From positions 1,736,001 through 1,800,000 of the forward strand of contig OZ345371.1 of the NCBI GenBank assembly GCA_977006965.1: 64,000 bases of DNA, in the 5' to 3' direction. The notes below the pieces were generated by a model. It made no database searches and had not been told where the DNA came from. It saw only the letters and a program-made list of their open reading frames with translations. This document shows positions 1 to 9,729 of this stretch, piece by piece (within the stretch, counting starts at the first letter, position 1; each line of letters opens with the position of its first letter). Both the position numbers and the translations under genes were made by a program. Origin of the DNA: Phymatolithon calcareum (Eukaryota; Rhodophyta; Florideophyceae; Hapalidiales).

Positions 1-322
1 GTAGTGGTTCCTTAGTTTATTCACTAGGGTTCGAATTTGATCAAATGTGCTATGATAGCACTTTGACGAAGGTGAACCTAATTATTGTACTTACTCTAGG
101 AATTGTCTATCATAATCTTGACATATCGTATGACACGTGTTCTATACTAATATTCATCATTATCATACGATAATCAAATTTTGACACGAGTCTTGGCCAA
201 TCCTTGATTCAGAGTTCTGAAACACTTTGACTTTCGACTTGAGACCTGTACACGTGTACCGAGATCCGACTTGATATTGAAGAGTGATGCGATTAGAGCT
301 TCAAGCATTCACATTTCCAACA
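1..322 (-). repeat. Degenerate copia LTR (A-like), truncated by window start
   Basis: Read on the minus strand, this begins with a form of TGTTGGAA (ttccaaca at 315-322) and contains the CACGTG-bearing blocks, the gtacacgtgtac palindrome and the aataaac/aaggaac block (near 8-25) typical of family A LTRs. It is strongly diverged. A second copy of the same variant continues at 323-346 and 3783-4038, so two such LTRs once lay next to each other or one inside the other. No coding capacity. Confidence 0.7.
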
Positions 323-601
323 TGATAGCAGTTTGATGATGGTGAGTGTTGGAAGTGTGTTACATAGAGCTCTAGTCGTAACACACTTCACTGTCAAGTT
401 GTGATCTCTGTACATGTGGATAAGTTTCAGGTCGAAAGACAAAGAGCCTCAGAACTTGGATTCATGAAGATTGGCGGTGGCACGAGCCAAACTTTAATAA
501 GAATATGATAATCATACTCCCTTCACTCAGTAGATTATTTTCGATTTTTTCATGTTACACATGTCATATGATGTTATGACAGATTTGTTCATGGTTAGTA
601 C

Positions 602-3591
602 CAGTTTTGCACGGGCCATGGGCTCGGGCTGCTGCCCGTGGGCTGGGACGGGCCATGGGGTAGCCCAAATTTTCAGACCCGTTAGAGCCCGCAACCCGTA
701 AAAAGGTTAACCGGTGGCCCGCGAGAAGCCCGTAACACGCTAAAATACGTACTACATAACGCAATGTCCGTGAAACGGTGGATGTATGAGTTTGGTGTAG
801 TTGGGTCATGCATAACGATAAAAACAGGCTTTAATGTAATGGTATCGAGAAAACTATCAGTCAAATTTAGAACGTATCGGCGCTGCAGTCAGCTTCTGCT
901 TCAATTTCGATCTCGGCGTCTATTACAGCGTCAAAATCAATCACAGGTTCACCTTCAAGACCGTGCGACGCCGTCTCCTTGACGTTAGATGGAGGCTATC
1001 TTTTCGATGGATTCAACTCCAATACGGTTGCGTCTGTTCTTAGACACAATTCCTGCAATAGAAAAGACTCTTTCGTTTTCGATTTGCGATCCTGGGATAA
1101 CCAAGATGCTTTGAGCCAGAAGTACGACATGGGGGCACCTTGTCTTTTGAGAAGCTATCCAGTCTTTTTCGTCTCATTGTCGTCACCCTGATCATCTTCG
1201 TACAGAGAGAGGAGAGCATCAGTCATCGTGCCGTCCAGGATAGGAGCATGCACGTGTGTGTGAATCGCCAATAACTTTCGCACCATCTCGTCTTGATATT
1301 TTTTGACCAACAACTTTGTGCTAGCCAACGATGTACCTGTTCGGCAATGAAGGATACACTCCAGAGAGATGTAACGTCGGTCTAACATCATTGCCATAAT
1401 GTTATGAGCAGCAAGATCATCGTACTGATCCAAATAGGCAAAATGTTTGCTCAAGCGCGAGAGAGATGCTCCAGACATTGCGAACGTAAGTTTGTACATC
1501 CATGATTCGACAGAGAAAGGACTGACAGACTGCATATCTATTGCGGCATTCGCCGCAGTTATTTGTAGATCGACAGCCACCTGTGCTGTCAATGAGACAG
1601 CATCGGACAACAGCCAGCTCTTTTGTCCTTGATTCAGGGTGCAACACAGCCTGAGAAGTTTGGTGCACTTGAGGACCGCTTGAAAGACACACCACTCGGT
1701 TTATGTCGGACACCTACGCTTCAGCTCCGGTACATTTGATTGCCCGTAGCATATGTCTATTGCAGCTCGGTAGTCCCAGAGTCGCTGGAGCATTAACACG
1801 ACACTCCCAAACCGTGTTTTCACGGGCGTGTACAGTCGTTTCGGCGGCAATCCGGCTTGTTTGCATCCATAATTCCATGCACGAGCATCTTTACCGGATT
1901 TCTTTGTCCAGGTAATGACAGATTGTAACTTTGAGCAGATCGAACTGAACGACCCAAATGGACCGGCTACAGATCCAGCACCATCGTTACCAACTGCGGC
2001 ACTGATAGCCTTGCTTATGATGTGTGCGGAGCATCACCTGTGACAGAAGTAGCATATCCCAACATTTCACATGAAACTTTACCTGTGAGGTGTTGATGGC
2101 AGCGACGCAAATGACTCCCTCCATCGTACACGCAGGCCACAGTTTTGGTTGCCAGTCCGTAGTTTCGAATGATCCCGTCCAGTTCATGAGCAATAGAGGC
2201 ACCATCTGTACCGTCTATACATATCATGCTGACAGAAAATGCGTTTGGAGTATGTCCACCAGATAGTGTGTGGCGCACAACCGAAAAGACATCTTTCGAC
2301 CCATAGCTCATCCACAAATCAAATGACACAGCAACAGCAGGACAAGCACTAATCTCCTTCTTACTACGTTGCGTACCCGCGGCGACCAAGTCGACTAGAA
2401 TTTTTTTTCTGTTAAGCGACGTCGTGACGGCATTTTCAACTTGGAGTTGATTGAGAAAACGAGCAGATTAAACCAAGGATTATCGACTATATACATAGGA
2501 AAGAGCGCCTTCCCCACCAGCAGCCCTACGTTTTGTTCGAAGGCTGCTTGCTTTGGGTCGCTCAGATCGTACGATGTTTTCCTCTTGGCTCGGAAAAGCG
2601 TCCGCATAGATTGAATTTGATTGTCCCTTTTTCTATTCTTCGACTCGCTCTCTTCAGCAATCGCTGCCTCATAAACTTCAAGGAGTTCAGCGTGATGCCG
2701 GCGAATATGACTGAGCAGATGCCTACTTCCTGTCGCCTTTCTCCGTCGCATAGCACCGTTGCTGGGGTCTTTCTCAAAGCAAACCGAGCAGCGCAAATTC
2801 ATCTCATTCGAGTGATTATTGGACGCGTCCAGATTTATCGCCTTGAAAAAGGGGCAACAAGTAGCAGGATTTGCCCCACTGGAAATAGTGCGCCACGATT
2901 TAGCATTTTCTTGTAGATTCTGGACGGACTCGGCCTCAGTCGGGCTTGAAGGACTGGCTATCGTTCTGGAGTTGTTGACGTCAACCCGAGCCTAGTGTTT
3001 TCCGCTCGGCTAACGGGAAACACTATGCTCGGAGCTTTTCTTAGGATGCCATTCGTCAGGAGAGCTCAAACGTTCTGCGATATTGTACAACGGGTAACGA
3101 TTTATATGAGGCTTCATGCTTTTCATTCAGGCAGCCATATGATAAGCCTATCGATAGACTTCATTCAAGCAGCGATCGCCGCTTCAATGAAGCTGTGAAG
3201 CTTCTTGTAAACCGTTACTCGTTTCGTTTTATTGCAGAACGTAAACGCTCTCCGTCAAGCGGCACATGCGTTCGGTGAAGAATTCTCATTTCAACGATAT
3301 AGTTTCTCATGATTGGTTTAATCTGCTATGCCTCAGTGAGATTCGAGTACGTTGCCCGTACGTGGCCCATGAAGTGTCTTGGCCTTTCGACCCGTGACCC
3401 GCACACGAAACTGCTAGAAGCATTGGTCTGGCCCGTGAACCTGATGTGATACGCCAATCGCGAATGTTAGCCCGTATATTTATGTTCCACATTCCGAAGA
3501 AAATCCCGATGGAGCCCGTTAAATGCTGTCCTACGTAGCCGTAGCCCGCGACCCATGTAGCTCTCTAAACCCGGTGGCCCGTCCAACACTG
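602..3591 (-). mobile_element. hAT DNA transposon, decayed
   Basis: The element is 2990 bp, bounded by imperfect terminal inverted repeats (left CAGTTTTGCACGGGCCA; right, reverse complemented, CAGTGTTGGACGGGCCA). The 8-bp flanks gttagtac (594-601) and cttagtac (3592-3599) differ at one base, matching the 8-bp target duplication of hAT elements. Both ends carry many short gcccg/cgggc motifs (about 610-740 and 3350-3580), resembling the subterminal transposase-binding repeats of this superfamily. It sits inside a solo LTR and encodes a broken transposase on the minus strand. Confidence 0.9.
985..2802 (-). pseudogene. hAT transposase (BED zinc finger ... dimerisation domain), frameshifted
   Basis: Minus-strand reading gives, in order: a BED-type zinc finger after the ATG at 2802 (CSVC, then HLLSHIRRHH); a region with the usual DUF659-like pattern ending in a basic PSRRRL stretch; the start of the RNase H-like fold (VSFDLWMSYGSKD); a middle segment with a RFGSVVLMLQRL block; and the C-terminal hAT dimerisation signature NERVFSIAG near 1080, ending at TAA 985-987. 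The frame breaks near 2395-2408 (in an A-run), near 2015-2035 and near 1160-1170, and there is an in-frame TAA at 1701-1703, so the gene is dead. The open frame also continues upstream of 2802, so the true start is uncertain. Confidence 0.87.
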
Positions 3592-3782
3592 CTTAGTACG
3601 CCTACGTCGTTAACTAGTGTTTTGGTCGAGTTCTCAGGTCTATATAGTTATGATCTGGGATCCGCCTAGTCAATAAACCAAGGAACTCATTTCTCACTTA
3701 ACTCCACTTCTCAAAAACCATTCTTCACCAATCAAATATTTTCTATCTCCTCATGACAGATCAAAACTTCTACTTCAGTGAG

Positions 3783-4038
3783 CCTAAATATTGCGATTAC
3801 CCTAGTAACTGCGTATCATAATTTTATCATATCGTATGACACGTGTTCTATACTATAATTCATCATTTTTGAAACTGAGTCTGGGGGTACCATTGTCATA
3901 CTCCAATCATATTCAGACACGTGTCATGGCCAATCTTCATATCTTCCTGTTTCCAGACAACTTCTGAAACACTTTGACGCCTGTACACGTGTACCCAGAT
4001 CAGACTTGATCTTGAAGTGTGATACGACTATAGCTCAT
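3783..4038 (-). repeat. Degenerate LTR, continuation of the copy at 323-346
   Basis: Sequence from cctaaatattg onward matches the LTR copy at about 75-300, with the same tatcgtatgacacgtgttctatact block. With 323-346 it forms one LTR interrupted by the solo LTR. Similarity is lost after about 4038, before the expected TGTTGG terminus. Confidence 0.6.
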
Positions 4039-4761
4039 TTCGAACAGTCTGCGCTTTGCCCGTCAATATACTTCTCACTGTTATCCAATTTTTCCGATAC
4101 CGCAAAGAAGCATTCGCACATTCCAATCACGACCTCTGGAGAACGGCGTATCTGAGGAGGCCAGCCCGTCTCCTTCTCGAATAGCGAGTTGAGCAAGGTT
4201 CAGAGAAGCATCCGCTGAGCCGAAATTTCCATTGCGCGCAACCCTGACCACACGAGCTACGGATTTCTGTACCTCTTCCTTTCCTTCACATGAAGTTCTC
4301 ATTGATAATTTCGAGCATCATATGAACGACGCGGTGTAGCACTTCCGGATTCCGAAAGAGAGCGAAAATTCAAGAGGCCTCATCTTCGTATCCGAATCTT
4401 AATCCAAGTGCCGCCTCGGTTCTTGTTCGTACTTGAATCCGATCGCTCTGCTTCAAGCTTCTCCATAGTTTCCCCACGGTTGTCTTCTGTGGAGATGATT
4501 AGGGACACATGAGATAAGGAGTAAAGATAGTGGACAGATGAATTGAGTTTTGTGTCAACACGAAAGATCCTCGCATGAAGAACCGGAGAGAATCTCAGCG
4601 GTTCCGTTTATTACAAGACAAGAGGTTTCATTTTCCAGAAGTCACTTCCGTTGAGATTGATAACATGTGCATAGTAAGGGCCACGTGATTAGGCAGGGCC
4701 GACTGTACCATTTCGTGGTGCACTATCGCCTACTTTTTCGGGATATGCACATTCAATACAT
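4039..4761. other. No recognisable gene; possible fossil coding segment
   Basis: I see no LTR or transposase signature here. On the minus strand a 73-codon open frame lies at 4081-4302, and a neighbouring frame around 4310-4460 reads with a protein-like composition but is broken by stops. I do not recognise the product. A row of A- and G-rich sequence follows to 4761. It may be old, untyped repeat or host sequence. Confidence 0.3.
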
Positions 4762-4766
4762 GCGAT

Positions 4767-5175
4767 TGTTGGAAATGTGACTGCTTGGAGCTCTTGTCGC
4801 AGTACACATTATCCTATGTCATAAGTCTCTAACCATTTCTCATATGTTATGATAGAATCAATCCATGTTTTTTCATCTTTACTGACAATGTAGCTGTTCA
4901 ATCAATTTCTTGATTGATCTTGTTATTGTCAGTAATTCAATCATTTTGTTGATTGAATCAATCACAGTCGACATTTCAATTTTTTAGTTGATTGATTCAA
5001 TCACAGTTAGTAGTGCAATGAGCATCAGAAGTCTTATCATACCTCAATCTGAGGCCTATATAAGACCCGGATCTGATGCCCAGACTCAATAAACCAAGGA
5101 ACATCTCACAACCAACACAACCATCTCAACCACTTCAACCATCTCAACCATCAACCTCAGAACCTTCATCCAAAA
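4767..5175 (+). repeat. Solo family B LTR with perfect target duplication
   Basis: A 409-bp LTR from TGTTGGAAATGTGACTGC to ...ttcatccaaaa, flanked by gcgat at 4762-4766 and 5176-5180. It has the family B features: inverted ATTGATTGA/TCAATCAAT blocks in U3, a TATATAA box at 5057-5063, AATAAA at 5088-5093 and a short CATCTCAAC-type repeat tract before the 3' end. No internal region remains. Confidence 0.92.
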
Positions 5176-5180
5176 GCGAT

Positions 5181-5628
5181 TTGGTCGAAAAAGGAGGCTT
5201 CATTCTTCCTCAAATCTGCAATCTGTTTCCGATTTGCTCCACGCATTTCATAGTTGTGTAGCAATAACCAGCCGGCCGATTTTTGCTACCGTAGTGGCCA
5301 TTTTCGTATCACGATAATAATGCCATATGTAGACTTCCATATGCAGGAATTAATGCGCTGTCTCTATCGACCAATTAAAAATAGCTGCCTGTCGCTCCCA
5401 TGTTTTCCTGCGGTTTTTTTGGGCTACTTGGGGCTATCTCATTGGGCACAAGCAGCGGCATCAGAGCATGTAGCGCTAATCACGGCAGAGATTATCTTCT
5501 CGACCCATCGACGGTATAAGATCAATTACCAGCCCCTCCTCTCCTTTCCAAGAATAGGGCAGCTAACTTCGTTGCAAGATTTGTACCAATGGTGAGAGGA
5601 CATCACCTAGCACACCTTCTAAACAACA
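5181..5628. other. Unassigned sequence between two LTR insertions
   Basis: This continues the pre-insertion sequence seen left of 4762. It contains open frames of 60-113 codons, but none has a recognisable motif or supporting context. I see no repeat or RNA gene in it. Confidence 0.4.
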
Positions 5629-6069
5629 TGTTGTTGACGGAGGTTAGGCAGATTATGAGGAGAGAGAAAAAGTTGGTTGGAGTGAATTGGTTGAGGAGAA
5701 GTTGAGTTGTGAGTGAGTGAGTTCCCTGGTTTATTGACTCGGCGGACCTTAGCTGTAGGCTATATAGACATGAGAACTCGACTAGTCTTGATCAAAAACC
5801 TAATTGACGACGGAGACACACGAACCCTAAACAAATTTGTCATAATACCATATGAGATAACTTGAAAAAATCAAGAACTATCTACTCAGTGAAGGGAGTA
5901 TGATTATTATACTCTTATCATACCTTGACACGAGTAAACGCCAATCTTCATGACTCCAGGATCTTAGATACTTTGTCTTTCGACTTGACACGTGTACACG
6001 TGTACCGAGATCAAAGCTTCATATTGAAGTGTGGTGCGACTAGTGCTCCAAGCAATCACACTTCCATCA
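5629..6069 (-). repeat. 3' LTR, family A
   Basis: Reads on the minus strand from a mutated TGATGGAAGTG (6069) to ...TCAACAACA (5629). A polypurine tract (reverse complement of ctcgcccttgatcgaggg) abuts it at about 6070-6087. Confidence 0.85.
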
Positions 6070-6090
6070 CTCGCCCTTGATCGAGGGATA

Positions 6091-6978
6091 CTATGACATT
6101 CGCTTGCATACTCCCATGTCGTGAGTGAATTTGGCTGTCTTGCCTCGTTCGAGTGGTTTCGTTAGTGCATCAGCAACCATGGACTCGGTATTGTAGTACT
6201 TCATAAAAATCTTTCCGGTTGTAACAATATCACGAACGGAGTGATATTGGATGTCAATATACTTGTTGCGATGAGTGATAGCAGCGTTCCTCCCGGTTGC
6301 GATTGCACTCTGACTGTGGGCATACAAAGTCATTAGAGTGGGCTTGTCGAGACCTTGGATATCAGCGATACGTCTTGAAAGCCAGGCAGCTTCCTTGGCC
6401 GCGGCACACGAAGCGATATACTCCGCTTCGCATGTTGACGTGGCGACGATAGTTTGTTTCTTCGAACGCCAACCTATGGCTCCCCCTGCAAGAATGAACA
6501 CATAGCCACTTGTTGATCGCCTTTTCTGACGACATCCTGACTAATCCGCGTCTGTGTACCCGATTGGCTCAAAGCTGCTACTTGCACCGAACAGAATTCC
6601 ATGGTCTCGAGTACCTGTAATGTACCGAAGAACCGGCTTAACACTGATCCAGTGACGCGTTAGGGGTTTCCCGCAAAACGAAGAAGGCTTTCTGACCGAG
6701 TTCGAGATGTCTGGGCGAGTGCCGACCATGAAGTATATTAGGCTTCCGATGGCTGGACGATGCGGAACTTTGTCTGCAACGGACTCAGTGATATCAACTT
6801 CTTCGATTGCTGTGTTCTTATTACTTGACTCCATTGGCGTAGGTGCCGTCTTCGAGTTTTTCATGTCGAAGCATTCCAAGACTACTAAGCGTAGACCGAT
6901 TGCGAAAGATGAAGGCTACGAAGAGTGAGATCTCGGCGGATTTCAAGCCCAAGGCATACACTTGCTTCATTAAGGTCC
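6091..6978 (-). pseudogene. Copia RNase H and partial RT, broken
   Basis: The minus strand encodes the C-terminal copia RNase H: a [21 protein letters not shown] stretch, then NKYIDIQYH and [13 protein letters not shown], ending CKRMS. The preceding block (GTRPDIS, LRYITGTRDHGILFG) links RT to RNase H. A stop codon (DAD followed by TAG, near 6541) and several substitutions break the frame. The catalytic RT core is missing because of the insertion at 6979. Confidence 0.85.
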
Positions 6979-7422
6979 TGTTGGAAGTGTGATTGCTTGG
7001 AGCTCTAGTCGCAAACACACTTCAATATCAAGGTATGATCTCGGTACATGTGTACACGTGTCAAGTCGAATGTCAAAGTGTCTCAGAACTTTGGATCAAG
7101 AAGATTGGCAGTGACACATGTCAGAGTATGATAAGAGTATTATAATCATACTCCCCTCACTCAGTAGATAATCTTTGATTTTTTCATGTTACACGTGTCA
7201 TATGATAGTATAACAAATTTGTTTAGGGTTAGTGTGTCTCCGTCGTCAATTAGGGTTTTGATCAAGTCTGGTTGTGTTCTCAGGTCTATATAGTCTTGAC
7301 TTGAGGTCCGCCAAGTGAATAAACCAAGGAACTCATTCACTCACAACTCATCTTCTACTCAACCAATTCACTCCAACCAAACTTTTTCCTTCACCTCATC
7401 TCCTCCCTAACCTCCAACAACA
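6979..7422 (+). repeat. 5' LTR, family A
   Basis: 444 bp, TGTTGGAAGTG...CCTCCAACAACA. TATATAG box at 7287-7293 and AATAAA at 7318-7323. Several CACGT/CACGTG palindromes occur in U3. Confidence 0.92.
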
Positions 7423-7436
7423 GGTTATGGGCCCAG
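7423..7436 (+). other. Primer-binding site, complementary to initiator tRNA-Met anticodon arm
   Basis: GGTTATGGGCCCAG directly follows the LTR. Its reverse complement, CTGGGCCCATAACC, is the sequence of the anticodon stem and loop of eukaryotic initiator tRNA-Met rather than a tRNA 3' end. Drosophila copia and yeast Ty5 prime from an internal initiator-tRNA fragment in this way. Confidence 0.85.
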
Positions 7437-7662
7437 TCAACGCACCTCAACCACCGCGTTTCATCATCATCGACATCATCTCCGGGGTTCTCCTTCGCCC
7501 CCGATCTGTCTCTGTCTGATCTTTCTGCTTGCGTATCCTTGTCAAGAATCGTTGATTCTTGCTCGGCCCGCTTCAGAAGATCCTTGTCTCCTATTCTCCT
7601 GCTCGCGTATCGTCGTTAAGTATCTCTGATCCTTACGGGGCCCGCTTCAGGGGATCACTAAG

Positions 7663-7835
7663 CGTCTTGCAGTGCGCGTTGCCGGCTGCAGGTTCAGGTG
7701 TACCAAAACTCCAGAAGGGTTTTCCTGTTGCGTATCCTTGTTAAAAATCTTTGATTCTTACTGGGCCCGTTTCAGGATACCACAAGACGTCTTGCAGTGC
7801 GTGTTGCCGGCTGCAGGTTCAGGTGTACCAAAACG
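7663..7835 (+). repeat. Leader repeat: two copies of a 47-bp core about 125 bp apart
   Basis: The core (cgtcttgcagtgcg...caggtgtaccaaaac) begins at 7663 and again at 7788. It contains the small palindromes gccggc and ctgcag. The same pair, with similar spacing, occurs in the leaders of other A elements, and one copy occurs in B leaders. Confidence 0.8.
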
Positions 7836-7983
7836 CCACAAGAGGTATACGGCCATTGAGCCATCCCCCGATCAAGGTCCAGGTCTTATACGGGATAGAT
7901 TGCCTTGATAGTTAACTTCGGTTGACTCGCAGTGGACTCCCCGAACGGATTTTCGACAAGAATAGAAGACCCACACTCCCCAA

Positions 7984-9294
7984 AATGGACAACTCGCAAG
8001 GAACGCTGAAGGTCGAGAAACTCAATGAGACCAATTTCCATGCTTGGAAACAGAAAATTCAGCTAGTACTATCATTCCGCGAACTTGATGAACACATTGA
8101 GGACGATCCACCAGCACGGGACTCGGACGATTTCACTCTCTGGCGTCGAAGTGACAACAAGGCAAAGGCAATTATCGGTCTCTCGCTTTCAGACGAACAT
8201 CTCGAGCATGTGCAGGATGTCGAAACGGCCAAAGAAATGTAGACGTCGATTCTCAATATCTTCGAACGACACACTCTTTTGAACAAACTGGCCGCTAGAC
8301 TATGCTCGAGGACGAGAAAATACTGCCCTATACGAACTGCATTCGCCAACTCGCATCCACCCTCAAGTCAATGGGTGTTGATATCGACGACAAAGAAATG
8401 GCGATGGCTGTGCTTAACGGACTTCCGGAACGGTACGATAGCTTAATCAGTGCACTCGATGCTCTTGGCAACGAGGATGAGTCATTCTCGCTCGAGTTTG
8501 TGAAGAGCAGACTTTTGCAAGAGGAGCAGCGTATCTCGATGAGAGTCGAAGCATCAACCGTGAAAGCTGAGACTGCCGCACTGTTCACAGCCAGACGCGA
8601 TCGAGAACGCATTCGTGATCACTGCGACCATTGTCATCGTTCCGGACATAAGAGCGTTAAGTGTTGGACCAAATTCCCTCACCTTACTCCGGAAGGATAC
8701 AAACGTCGGAATGAAAAGCAAACAAAACCATCTGCATTTCTGACTGATGAGTCGGAACCTGTTCGTGTCATGTCTGATTCCGACTTTGTATGCTTGATGG
8801 CCAAGGTGCGCAATTCTGACATTTCCGAGAAGTCCAAGTCCTGGATCATTGACTCTGGAAGCACATCCCACACGACGTTTGACCGCTCACTCTTCTGCAC
8901 GTACACCGAACTGTCGTCTACTGTTGAAATGGGAACGAAAGCTAAGGCCACAATCGCTGGAAAGGGTCATGCCATTATTACGATCAATGTGAATGGGAAG
9001 CCGTCGAAATGCAAACTCAGGGATGTTATGCACATACCGGACTTTGGATACTCTTTACTATCGGTATCCAAAATGGATAAGTATGGATATGGGGTTACGT
9101 TCAAGAACAGTCTTTGCTATGTTAAAGCTCATGATGACACGGTTGGTACAGGAACAATTCGCAAGAGTTTCTACTCACTCGATCTTGCAGATGGCAATAA
9201 AGTTACCGACGTTTCTTGTCCTGCTAGCCTCCAGCTTTGGCACGAACGTCTCGCTCATGTCCATCCCTCTGGTATCTCTAATATGGTACGTCAT
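7984..9294 (+). pseudogene. Copia gag, protease and pre-integrase region, interrupted
   Basis: Begins at the ATG of the conserved MDNSQGTLK start. It encodes the gag capsid-like region, a CX2CX4HX4C zinc knuckle (CDHCHRSGHKSVKC), the protease active-site DSGSTSH and the LQLWHERLAH pre-integrase motif. A TGG-to-TAG change at 8240-8242 and a short deletion near 8297 break the frame. Coding stops at 9294 where a family B LTR begins. Confidence 0.87.
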
Positions 9295-9655
9295 TGTTGG
9301 AAATGTGACTGCTTGGAGCTCTTGTCGCAGTACACATTATCCTGTGTCATAAGTCCTTAACCATTTCACATATGTTATGATAGAATCAATCCATGTTTTT
9401 CCATCTTTACTGACAATGTAGCAGTTCAATCAAGTTCTTTATTGATCTTGTCATTGTCAGTAATTCAATCATTTTGTTGATTGATTCAATCACAGTTAGT
9501 AGTGCAATGAGCATCAGAAGTTTTATCATACCTCAATCTGAGGCCTATATAAGACCCAGATCTGATGCCCCGACTCAATAAACCAAGGAACATCTCACAA
9601 CCATCTCAACCATCTCAACCATCTCAACCATCAACAACCAAACCTCCATCCAATA
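9295..9655 (+). repeat. 5' LTR, family B (short form)
   Basis: 361 bp. It lacks one block between the ATTGATTGA repeats that other B LTRs have, and has only three CATCTCAAC-like units. It is followed directly by the GGTTATGGGCCCAG primer-binding site. Confidence 0.88.
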
Positions 9656-9669
9656 GGTTATGGGCCCAG
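9656..9669 (+). other. Primer-binding site (initiator tRNA-Met anticodon arm)
   Basis: A perfect 14-bp GGTTATGGGCCCAG, the same as in family A although the preceding LTR is different. Confidence 0.85.
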
Positions 9670-9698
9670 ATAACGCGTAATCAACCAGCGCTATCACC

Positions 9699-9729
9699 TT
9701 ACCGAGGGGTCCTCCTTCCCTCTCGGTAA
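9699..9729 (+). other. Leader hairpin of family B
   Basis: TTACCGAG (9699-9706) pairs with CTCGGTAA (9722-9729), and inner G/C bases extend the stem. It lies about 30 bp downstream of the primer-binding site and recurs in the other three B leaders (near 37980-38010, 49036-49068 and 61884-61915), though the copy near 37980 has mismatches. Confidence 0.6.

Larger units (their letters stand above)
347..3777 (+). repeat. Solo family A LTR, split by a hAT insertion
   Basis: The LTR starts TGTTGGAAGTG at 347 and, after removal of the hAT element and one copy of its duplication, ends ...cttctacttca at 3777. That gives 433 bp, the same length as the intact LTR at 27827-28259. It is flanked by a perfect 5-bp duplication, gtgag at 342-346 and 3778-3782, as expected for a copia insertion later reduced by recombination between its two LTRs. 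The surrounding sequence is another degenerate LTR. Confidence 0.88.
5629..6978 (-). mobile_element. 3' part of a minus-strand family A copia element
   Basis: The element keeps its 3' LTR (5629-6069) and the RNase H and late reverse-transcriptase coding region to 6978, where a plus-strand A element interrupts it. The rest of the element is not visible in this window. The broken host sequence at the junction (cttcattaaggtcc) matches the RT region of other A copies. Confidence 0.85.
6979..9294 (+). mobile_element. 5' part of a plus-strand family A copia element
   Basis: Has a 5' LTR, primer-binding site, leader and gag-protease-pre-integrase coding region up to 9294, where a family B element is inserted. 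The left flank is ggtcc (6974-6978). No 3' half with a matching flank was found in the window. Confidence 0.85.

Noticed and set aside
1155-1191. Plus-strand frames over the hAT gene
   Set aside because: They are antisense shadows of the transposase. The minus-strand reading gives BED and dimerisation motifs.
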